Origin: Sialis fuliginosa
Taxonomy: Eukaryota; Arthropoda; Insecta; Megaloptera; Sialidae
DNA length: 64,000 nt
Direction: 5' to 3'
Assembly (NCBI GenBank): GCA_961205875.1
Contig: OY540814.1
Location: 8,166,993 to 8,230,992 of the forward strand
Below the pieces are notes generated by a model. It did not search any database. It had not been told where the DNA came from and saw only the letters and a program-made list of their open reading frames with translations. The position numbers and the translations under genes were made by a program. This document shows, piece after piece, positions 59,601 through 64,000 of the stretch (position 1 is its first letter; each line of letters opens with the position of its first letter).

Positions 59601-62505
59601 GTGCGAAATAGAGAAAAATGGTCAAGTTAAAAAATGTAGGTACCTAATATCTATATCTATAATTTATGTTCTATTCATTTTTTTTGTAAAAACGAATTTT
59701 TGAAAAAAAAAATTTATTATAATTCAAATGGTTCATAACAGAGAAAAAAATGTATGGGGAATAAATTATAAATAATAACATACTCGACATTTTTTATCTA
59801 AAACATTTTTTTCTTATTTCAAAAATAATTCAAAAATCCAAAAATTTATTTGTGACATTTAAGGATTGAGGAATTAGTTGGGCAATATTTTATCTGTCAG
59901 AATAGCTTATTAAATTAGATAATTTTTAAATAAATTATTTAATATTAAAAAGTTTTTACATGTCCTTTTTGCAAAGAAAGGCTCTGATTAGACAACAACC
60001 AACACTTAACTTACATATATATTAGCTGATTTAAGTCACTATACTGGGATCAACCAAACTATGCTCGTAGACATAGGCGCTGACATTTCATATGCTATAT
60101 TTTTAATAAAATTGATTGATTCATTTTCTTAGGATAACATGATTTGTAATATTGTTGTTACTACAATTTTTTTAGTTGAGTATTTTTTCGAGTTTTTCGC
60201 ATAAGATCGTATATATGTATTTTGGATGATTTTTGTTATCAAAAATATGTAAGAACAAAAAAAGATTTTAAATTTTAATGTTAATAAGTTATAACCCTTA
60301 ACGCCTTAATGTAATAAAAACATCTCAAGATATAGGTAAAAGATCCCTAAATCATTTTAGTTTTGAGCTTGTAGCGCTGGTTAGTTTTAATTTTAGGGGT
60401 TACGGTTGAACGAAATATAGGTTAACCTAACTTAAATTGAAAAAAAATGATTTTTGCTGCACTCTATGTATTGTATGGTAATAAAAATACGGCTTATATT
60501 AATGAACTCATTAATAAAAAATTTGATACATTTTTTGTTTGTTTATATAATTTTTATTAATTTCCTGAATTACTAACATTTACTAACATTTCAACAATGG
60601 CACACCCTTTTGGTTCCCATTAGATCGGATAATCGAGGTTCTACTTTAGTGTGGATATAATTTACGTTACTAATTCAAAAATCAAATCAACTGGAATTTG
60701 ATGTATGATTTATATAGGTATATGTAAGTATTAGAATAATTGGTGTATGAATTCTATAGAAAATTTGGCACGCAAAATGGTAGTTTTGTTATAAATTCGA
60801 TTGTGTCAAAAATGACATTAATACTTATTCTGTTGAGTTATTTTTTATATTCATTAATTTCAAATACTTGATTATTTCTGCATTTTTGTTATTAAAATTG
60901 AATTAATAAAATAAATAATTTCAAATTTTACCATAAGTGATACATAAAATTAAAAATGTATAAAAATCCATTAATTAATAAAAAAGGCCATTAAATATGT
61001 AGGTACACAAAAACCGAAATTTAAATTCACACCTGTATTAAATTTAAATTCCGTTTGTAGGCGGGAATACAAATAAGGGGGTGATCAAGTAGTTCCCGAT
61101 CGCCTATATACGAGAATATTTAAAAAATATATTTTAACATTTTTTGTAATAAACTACGCACAATAGAATTTTGTTAATATTATATTTGTATGGGTGTGTT
61201 TTTGGAGTATGTATAGTAAAAACTTATGCGATTTAGATAAATAACCATTATGATAAATATTTTTATTCTTGAGATGATGGGATAAGTGGTCAAATTTTTT
61301 TTTATATTTTAAGTTTGGTGCATAAAATCAGCGCTATCTTTATTAGATGTTTTTTTTTGGAGCTATACGTCCTTCTTCAGTGCACAACATTGATAGTATA
61401 ATTAATGATAAGACATGTTAATAATATAATAAAATTGTTGGAGATTACATCTAACTAGATTAAAATGTACATTTTGCCAATTACATAAAAATATAATTAA
61501 AAAAAAAAAAATAACAATAAATGAAACATGGTTAAACCATGTTGTCTGCCATAGGTGGAAAAACTTAAAAATGAATCTATACTTATTTATTTCTTCCTCG
61601 CAATAACAAAGATACGAGAAGCTTTGTGCTCGTTTTAGAATGAGAAAAAAATATTCTACGATTTCAAAATTTTAATTTGCTCTTTCCGTTTCAGGTCAAG
61701 ACAAACACTTTTTTTTTCGTGTCTATCTGTCTGTGTGTCTGTCCCCTGAATCTTTGTCACACGCATAACTCCTGAACCACTGAACCGATATTAATGAAAC
61801 TTAGTTGAATGGTTGGGTCTGGCTTGAGGACGGTTCCATTTCAAAATCATCAAAATCGTGTGTACGGGGGAGGGGTGACATCCCAAAATGTTTATTTTTT
61901 CAAGATATCTCAAGAATGACACGTGAGATGAAAATTATATAGAATATTTTTTGTAGACCATTTAATTGTGTTCAACGTTTCTTCTAAAATATTTCCTTAC
62001 AAAGATTTATCTTAATTTACTTTAAAAAATCGTCATTTGTTTTTTTTTTTAAATTAATATTTACTTTGACATATTAAATGTCATTTTGACGTTTGCATAA
62101 ATATAGATTTAGATTGAAATTGTAAAAAAAAAATATGTATACGAAAAAATAATCACGTGCGTCTTAAGAAAAAATTCGAACTAACATTTTTTAGTAAAAT
62201 TGTATAAAAATTGAATGATTTACCAATGCCAGGCAATTTATCTGAACACTTTATCGGTTTTTATTTAAATTGTTCAACCTTTGGTGAATTTAGCACGAGG
62301 AAGCACTGTGTATTTACTGGACATATGTTTTTATATGTGCATACAAAAATAACAATTGATTTTAAACATTTTTCGTCTTTTTTCTTTAAAATTATTGAAA
62401 ATTCTTTACAAACTTACCCCTCGGAGGACTAGAGTGAACATAAAGTCCGTTGACTTGTGAATTTTTATCTGGATGTCTAATTCGTTTTCGAATCGCAGGT
62501 GCCAT
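29448..62505 (-). CDS. Giant ankyrin-module / pseudo-phosphagen-kinase / DPY30-motif protein, 19-exon model
   Basis: Nineteen minus-strand exons, each with AG acceptor and GT donor, chain with every phase matching to about 1654 residues: 62505-62418, 45247-45087, 44147-43935, 40192-39991, 38419-38265, 38202-38071, 37322-37143, 37067-36135, 36071-35874, 35807-35694, 35626-35512, 33490-32198, 32045-31995, 31705-31634, 31575-31277, 30397-30193, 30127-29976, 29916-29695, 29627-29448. Order of parts: two ankyrin modules, an acidic repeat tract, a third module, a full-length arginine-kinase-like domain without catalytic residues, a DPY30 motif, and a fourth module. Not recognised as a named gene. 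DPY30 motifs dock onto RIIa-like partners, often in cilia and flagella, so an axonemal scaffold is plausible. Weakest junctions: the first (17 kb intron) and kinase to exon 13 (donor CAG/GTCGCT). Alternatively the kinase ends at its own TAA (32189-32187) and a second gene starts at ATG 32025. AATAAA near 29330 (minus strand) is a likely poly(A) signal. Confidence 0.7.
29695..29916 (-). CDS. Ankyrin/pseudokinase gene, exon 18 (module D, ankyrin)
   Basis: Residues about 1522-1595: EKRERVHHAIRNGDIEQTRD and GRCALQVAVLCQREEIVDFL, ending VGDN at a GTAAGA donor. Confidence 0.88.
29976..30127 (-). CDS. Ankyrin/pseudokinase gene, exon 17 (module D)
   Basis: Residues about 1472-1521: DTNKLLELLLEGYDHILDAV and FLNSILAFE, parallel to the opening helices of modules A-C with the same phase-0 donor position. 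Confidence 0.85.
30193..30397 (-). CDS. Ankyrin/pseudokinase gene, exon 16
   Basis: Residues about 1403-1471: DEHGQSMVHFAAARTHGRGA, LLQLLEDADVNIGYRDELYR and the start of module D (DRWVVGIAARG). An internally deleted mariner sits in the intron before it. Confidence 0.85.
30442..31259 (+). mobile_element. Internally deleted mariner-family element
   Basis: Terminal repeats CGAGGGTGAATCAAATATAA and its inverse (about 31234-31259) with TA on both sides. Plus-strand remnants read like a mariner transposase: ITENNIRSV, LLEGDRHLAVAEIADEVGIS (helix-turn-helix), then after a deletion SPDLSPCDFHVFGPLKEPLR, which holds the last catalytic Asp. Frameshifts and stops make it dead. It sits in an intron of the ankyrin gene, opposite strand. 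Confidence 0.85.
31277..31575 (-). CDS. Ankyrin/pseudokinase gene, exon 15 (DPY30 motif)
   Basis: LGDPLIKGLTEVANKRPKDP followed by IAYLATYLYNF is a clear DPY30 motif (LxxGLxxxxxxRPxDPIxxLAxYL), the helical pair that dimerises and binds amphipathic helices of partners. A Pro/Asn/Thr-rich linker follows to SSSDR. Residues about 1304-1402. Confidence 0.85.
31634..31705 (-). CDS. Ankyrin/pseudokinase gene, exon 14
   Basis: Reads TIQKNSEIQFPLFQTEEGRY LAF with a T/GTATGT donor; joins to exon 15 to give LAF-S-LGDPL. Confidence 0.7.
31995..32045 (-). CDS. Ankyrin/pseudokinase gene, exon 13 (short linker)
   Basis: A 51-base exon reading LRHAERMKMSQFWNVL with AG acceptor and G/GTTAGT donor, in phase on both sides. 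In the two-gene model the Met at 32025 would be a start codon. Confidence 0.55.
32187..33490 (-). CDS. Pseudo-phosphagen (arginine) kinase domain exon
   Basis: One 1.3 kb exon encodes both lobes of an ATP:guanido phosphotransferase. N-lobe signature APDYDVF and HEFMIPFIKLLHGF (about residues 932-955 of the joined model); C-lobe WPYGRGVFIN, NVLDHLRIIS (about 1108-1117) and AVENLIQLEN. Family catalytic positions are lost: NEEDH reads NVLDH (catalytic Glu to Leu), the TFCPTNLGT motif reads SARPKCIGN (reactive Cys to Arg), the ATP-site STRVR reads SVEYTR, the RASVH Arg is Lys, and the GTRGEH loop is missing. Transfer of phosphate is therefore very unlikely. No in-frame Met precedes the domain: the frame opens after a TAA at 33554 and the CTAG acceptor at 33492 fits exon 11. 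The open frame ends at TAA 32189-32187, or splices at CAG/GT (32198). Confidence 0.88.
33710..35086. mobile_element. hAT-type element with TTCCGG repeats, 8-bp TSD, carrying a nested insertion
   Basis: Ends TAGGGGTGTACCGGAATTC and ATTCCGGTTCCGGTACACCTCTA-type inverse, flanked by perfect GTTTAATG (33702-33709 and 35087-35094). Subterminal GGTTCC/GGAACC repeats. A copy of another family (about 34091-34670) is nested inside. Fills the intron between exon 11 and the kinase exon. Confidence 0.85.
34091..34670. repeat. Nested copy of the 55212-56394 family plus flank
   Basis: From TACAGGATCATATCAGGTGG to CTCCCTGTATA (near 34470), then the CCGAGAATAACCTCTCCGAA flank also present at 23541. Includes a short palindrome of TTTTTGGAGAAAACGTA near 34515-34562. 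Confidence 0.6.
35512..35626 (-). CDS. Ankyrin/pseudokinase gene, exon 11 (module C end)
   Basis: Residues about 793-831: LGHMAEYYRNNSDEMSHKSL and MLTDK. Ends one base into a codon, matching the two bases at the start of the kinase exon after a 2 kb intron filled by a hAT element. Confidence 0.85.
35694..35807 (-). CDS. Ankyrin/pseudokinase gene, exon 10 (module C, ankyrin)
   Basis: Residues about 755-792: VADTNGRTALHYAATLADNG through AKELDN; donor GTGAGT. Confidence 0.9.
35874..36071 (-). CDS. Ankyrin/pseudokinase gene, exon 9 (module C, ankyrin)
   Basis: Residues about 689-754: DKIQRVHVAARDGDLRELQA and GATPLHVAIIFGNTSIVRYL. Only a 63-base intron separates it from exon 8. Confidence 0.9.
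36135..37067 (-). CDS. Ankyrin/pseudokinase gene, exon 8 (acidic tract and module C opening)
   Basis: Residues about 378-688. It opens with KLKTAAYYRSRPIDV (end of module B), then about 230 residues rich in Glu/Asp/Asn. Within it are six tandem 7-residue units of the type PNEEETQ, coded by 21-bp repeats (36600-36735), likely to vary in number. It closes with QRMIEAGDMEMMAALVLSGN and FLDNIPSYM, the module C opening helices. Confidence 0.9.
37143..37322 (-). CDS. Ankyrin/pseudokinase gene, exon 7 (module B, ankyrin)
   Basis: Residues about 318-377: ASGLGRMVLVTYIVERCPRT then DKDGRTPLHYSVIPKDFGAM, ending EAKLDN at a GTAATT donor. Confidence 0.9.
38071..38202 (-). CDS. Ankyrin/pseudokinase gene, exon 6 (module B, ankyrin)
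   Basis: Residues about 274-317: ALIRDIHVAVITDNVDLLKQ and SKDANGLTALHK, ending inside an ankyrin repeat that exon 7 completes. Confidence 0.85.
38265..38419 (-). CDS. Ankyrin/pseudokinase gene, exon 5 (module B, opening helices)
   Basis: Residues about 223-273: IRIWIHQRDLVKLQQVLWEG and FLEAVPHIM at a phase-0 donor, parallel to exon 2. Confidence 0.85.
39292..39800. repeat. Dispersed repeat, copy 1
   Basis: Shares long stretches with 61587-62320 (AAGATACGAGAAGCTTTGTG, AGGTCAAGACAAACACTTTT, TAGCACGAGGAAGCACTGTG). Ends GCTTCCTC and GAGGAAGC are inverted. Both copies are in ankyrin-gene introns and in the same orientation. Confidence 0.7.
39991..40192 (-). CDS. Ankyrin/pseudokinase gene, exon 4 (module A end)
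   Basis: Residues about 155-222. EGRTPYHYIAACKDPSTVGR gives the ankyrin TPxHxIA motif and completes the repeat begun in exon 3 (NQKDR-EGRTP). Then GHNPQYYVEHPDELELP and a basic linker ending KKSKDEG. Confidence 0.88.
40611..40752. repeat. Small MITE
   Basis: TGCGGTGTTCACACC with AAACAAAACAGCAACA mirrors TGTTGCTGTTTTGTTT and TCTGAACACGGCATTA. Half of a similar element is at about 47866-47912. Confidence 0.65.
41266..42171. repeat. Fold-back element with central palindrome, carrying a nested hAT
   Basis: TACAGGGTGTTTAGTTCGGC (left) mirrors GCCGAACCAAATACCCCGTA (right). The centre near 41570 is a near-perfect palindrome around AATGGCTGCAGTTTAACATT. A hAT element (41653-41954) is inserted in the right arm. 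Intron between exons 3 and 4. Confidence 0.8.
41653..41954. mobile_element. hAT-type element with AACCGAAACCG repeats, 8-bp TSD
   Basis: CAGAGCTTTGAACCGGAA and GGTTCAAAGCCCTG ends, flanked by CATTTAAG (41645-41652 and 41955-41962). The interior is a string of GAACCGAAA units; 302 bp. Confidence 0.85.
43935..44147 (-). CDS. Ankyrin/pseudokinase gene, exon 3 (module A, ankyrin repeats)
   Basis: Residues about 84-154: FKIQQTHDAVSGGALGELRN followed by LLHKAIYYDLQDVTRYLVDN, ending NQKDR. Relatively GC-rich with CpGs compared with its flanks. Donor CGG/GTTAGT. Confidence 0.85.
44231..44549. repeat. Fold-back MITE between exons 2 and 3
   Basis: AACATCCCCAGATGCCA and TGGCACCTGGGGATGCTT ends; arms of about 110 bases including AACATTTTGACCAAGTTTCA and its inverse. 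Confidence 0.8.
45087..45247 (-). CDS. Ankyrin/pseudokinase gene, exon 2 (module A, opening helices)
   Basis: Residues about 31-83. Contains IKQWVRNGDTDKLDQIVLEG and ends LKTVPAFM at a phase-0 ATG/GTAAGT donor. This W..GD..L....LEG.G and FL..VP..M pattern recurs at the start of modules B, C and D. Confidence 0.85.
46400..46893. repeat. Copy of the GGGTTCC-ended dispersed repeat
   Basis: CGGGCATGATAGGGTTCCGT to GTTCCTAGTTTTCTATGGAA; matches 26913-27407 across its length. Confidence 0.7.
47464..47823. repeat. GC-richer MITE with TTTACACGGGTCGATTTCCG ends
   Basis: The left terminus TTTACACGGGTCGATTTCCG is mirrored by CGGAAATCGACCCGTGTAAA. Subterminal GGTGACTAAAATCG units repeat inside, in a base composition unlike the flanks. 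The minus-strand open frame across it is a by-product of this composition. Confidence 0.75.
49631..49714. repeat. Very short inverted-repeat element
   Basis: AGGTAGCCTCAGTAG and CTACTGAGGCAACCT enclose about 55 bases; it directly precedes the hAT element at 49726. Confidence 0.5.
49726..50320. mobile_element. hAT-type element with GACCCGGTCC repeats, 8-bp TSD
   Basis: TAGAGATCAAATCGGGCC and GGTCCGAACTGATCTCTA ends, flanked by GTATTTAC (49718-49725 and 50321-50328). Subterminal GATCCGACCCGGTCC-type units on both sides, A/T-rich centre. Confidence 0.88.
50355..50725. repeat. Fold-back MITE
   Basis: GGTCACGTTCACGACTGACC mirrors GGTCAATCGTGAACGTGACC; arms of about 150 bases with high identity (AACGAGCTTTGATTGGTTGA and inverse), so fairly young. 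Confidence 0.88.
53430..53640. promoter_or_regulatory. CpG-rich island inside intron 1, possible alternative promoter
   Basis: A short GC/CpG-rich patch (ACGCGCGCGGAGACGCC near 53555, GTCGCGACGCAAACGACATG) in otherwise A/T-rich DNA. On the minus strand ATGGTGATCGTGAGGACACC is followed by a good donor GTG/GTAAAT, but its frame does not match exon 2. It could be an untranslated first exon of another ankyrin-gene isoform; unproven. Confidence 0.3.
53965..54750. repeat. Long copy of the GGGTTCC-ended dispersed repeat
   Basis: AGGGTTCCGAAG and ACTTCGGAACCCTT at the two ends, with CTGTCCGTCCGTCCG near the left end. Contains diverged internal duplications (CAAGGCATGTGG, CAAGGCGTGTGG and TAAGCATGTGG). 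Confidence 0.55.
54968..55142. repeat. Small fold-back
   Basis: AAATGAGGTATCAAACT near 55002 is mirrored by AGTTTAATACCCCATTT near 55080, with GTACTTTCAAATG/CATTTGAAAGTAC and TTTGCTAG/CTAGCAAA. A matching fragment is at 1690-1760. Confidence 0.65.
55212..56394. mobile_element. 1.18-kb fold-back transposon (best copy of its family)
   Basis: TACAGGGTGAGTCATATCAG at the left and CTGATATGACTCACCCTGTA at the right, with TA at both edges. Arms of about 480 bases are nearly complementary end to end (GCCAGTAGGCCCATCGATTT and inverse inside). Loop about 55690-55940, no ORF. Other copies are single arms. Confidence 0.9.
57000..57475. repeat. Reverse copy of the GGGTTCC-ended repeat
   Basis: Ends with ACGGAACCCTCAGCGCG and TACTCGCACTTGTCCG, the inverse of the left end at 26913. 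Confidence 0.6.
61587..62320. repeat. Dispersed repeat, copy 2 (longer)
   Basis: Same family as 39292-39800, with an extra middle part (61740-61980, CACTGAACCGATATTAATG). It ends about 100 bases before the donor of the ankyrin exon 1. Confidence 0.7.
62418..62505 (-). CDS. Ankyrin/pseudokinase gene, exon 1 (start codon)
   Basis: Reads MAPAIRKRIRHPDKNSQVNG and nine more codons, then G/GTAAGT donor. It ends one base into a codon; exon 2 opens with the two bases needed. Too short for ordinary ORF calling. The choice of this exon rests on the strong donor, clean ATG and matching phase, as no closer exon fits. Confidence 0.6.
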
Positions 62506-62844
62506 AATGAACACTAACCTCAGACATATTCAAATGAATAAACACTTGATGTATGAACTATTGATTATAGATAATATATAGAACATTTCATGTTATTATT
62601 TATTAATTGTTTTATTATGCTCGTGATTCAAATAACTAGCTGTGTAAATGTTGTTTTCAGATTATAAATTTAGATATAATTTTTTTAAACAAAAACATAC
62701 ATTTTATTTTAATGGTTATAGGTCCATTTTTATCGATTTATACTTAAATTAGTTCCCTTATTTAGCCACTGAATTTGTTTAGTCTTAATTATGTTTATTC
62801 AAAAAGTCAATTAGGGATTAATTAAAATACTGAAAGCATTTTAT

Positions 62845-63371
62845 GCCTCGTTTACATCAGGATACTTATATCGCGACATTTATGTCTAATGTCTGACACT
62901 AAACAGCATATACTGTTTACACCAAAAAGAATTGTGACATACATTTTTTTATACTTGTGTCAGACATTTCATTAGACAGTTCTCTTGGAGTTTTTGACAA
63001 ATAGTTCCATGTGCAGTAAGCTGGTTTTTATCGTTTGTACTCAATGTTAGTAAAAACACATTAGTAAATATAATTTATACTATTTATACATACCTTAGTT
63101 TTTACTTACTATATGCATGCAATTATCTGTCAAAAACTCCAAAAAAAGTGTTAGACACTAGATACAAAAGTAGACGACCGCGACGGCTTAACTTTTGTAA
63201 TAAGTATCGGAGAGTCTGAATATATTGCTCACTCAGTGTTTACATCGAAGTGTATAAAAATATCGAGAGAAATATCAGCAAGTGTCAGACAAAAATTCTA
63301 TAGAGTTTACATTAGTCAAAATAAATATCAGGCATAAATTGCATGTAATAAATGTTAGATGTAAACGAGGC
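62845..63371. repeat. MITE with GCCTCGTTTACATC ends
   Basis: GCCTCGTTTACATC and GATGTAAACGAGGC are perfect inverted ends. Inner GTCTGACAC and GTGTCAGAC motifs also mirror. About 527 bp. Confidence 0.82.
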
Positions 63372-63722
63372 TTTAGTTAGATTGTTTTTATTTCTGAATT
63401 TATTTATTAATCAGTCGATTATATTGTATAAGTTTGTTCATTGTACATATTTACATTATTTAAAAAAATTAATGTTAAAGTCCCACTTAATTTTTAATCA
63501 GAATACATAAACATCACTCAATGACCACTACGCACTGTGTATGAGTAAAGTTATGAATTGTCACTAGGTATATCATTATAAATGCAATAGTTGTGTTCAT
63601 GTACGGACACTTTGAATTGCGCGCTTACCGTGCGCATCATTAGTTAACCGATTTGCCGTTTATTGAAGCCGAGACACCTCTTTGATATAAACAGTTAGAT
63701 GTATAAATATACATAGATTGGA

Positions 63723-64000
63723 TCCAAGGTATATAAAGACAAGTTAGTCTCAATAGCTCCTTGAGCAATCAACGTTTGCTCGGGAATTACGCCATATTCA
63801 AAGGTTATAAATGTATAGCTAATTAGTAGAGATTGGAAAAATAGTTTTTCAACTATTGCGAAAAATGTAACTATTGTAATTTTTATTACATATCTCCATC
63901 GATTTAAAAAAACTGGTTTGATTGAACCCAATTTGAAATCAACTATTTGCAACTATTTTACCTTTCCAACTATTTTTAAACTATTTGCCTTTTTTTTATC
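63723..64000. repeat. Partial copy of the 5517-5898 MITE, cut by window end
   Basis: AAGGTATATAAAGACAAGTT and CAATAGCTCCTTGAGCAATC match the left arm at 5517. The later part (AACTATTTGCAACTATTTTA) does not, so boundaries are uncertain. Confidence 0.5.

Larger units (their letters stand above)
45248..62417. other. 17 kb intron 1 of the ankyrin gene
   Basis: I find no coding exon inside. It is filled with transposon copies listed separately and long A/T-rich stretches (50730-53400 and 57500-61500 hold nothing I can name beyond a fragment with TCTGTCTGT runs near 59410). The short frames at 45634-45972 and 52986-53285 lack family similarity and typical codon use. Confidence 0.5.
62506..64000. 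other. Upstream region of the ankyrin gene
   Basis: Would hold the promoter and any 5' UTR exon. An AG two-thirds of the way through GAGGTTAGTGTTCATTATGG could be an acceptor just before the start codon. A MITE (62845-63371) and a partial MITE (63723-64000) lie here; no other gene seen. Confidence 0.4.

Overview
The window looks like AT-rich, intron-rich nuclear DNA from an insect. The protein-coding exons have insect-like homologs (a Loquacious-type dsRNA-binding protein, REG-gamma, an MDH paralog, CCDC34). Splice sites are canonical GT/AG, and the space between exons is packed with short inverted-repeat transposons. I cannot fix the insect order from sequence alone. All identifications are by eye against remembered families; no search was run.

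Plus strand, left to right: (1) the 3' four exons of a loquacious/TARBP2-type gene (240-6264; its 5' end lies outside the window); (2) a four-exon mitochondrial-type malate dehydrogenase paralog (8814-10108) whose catalytic His and Asp are both replaced by Asn; (3) three complete tandem copies of the proteasome activator PSME3/REG-gamma (10583-12600, 15390-17640, 19805-22426); (4) a two-exon CCDC34-like coiled-coil gene (26234-27661).

Minus strand: one very large gene occupies 62505-29448. I could chain 19 coding exons with every junction in phase (about 1654 residues). The predicted protein has four copies of a roughly 170-190 residue ankyrin-containing module, an acidic repeat tract, a complete but active-site-dead phosphagen (arginine) kinase domain, and a DPY30 motif. 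The first coding exon is separated from the second by a 17 kb intron. A two-gene reading (split after the kinase) is not excluded.

The rest is mobile DNA: at least six hAT-type elements with perfect 8-bp target duplications (some nested), an internally deleted mariner, a LINE remnant, many fold-back MITEs, and two small retroposon-like insertions with 12-bp target duplications that carry hammerhead-ribozyme-like motifs. No tRNA, rRNA or CRISPR was seen.

A possible common theme is the sperm flagellum or testis (CCDC34, DPY30-motif ankyrin protein, catalytically dead MDH paralog, extra REG-gamma copies). This is inference only.
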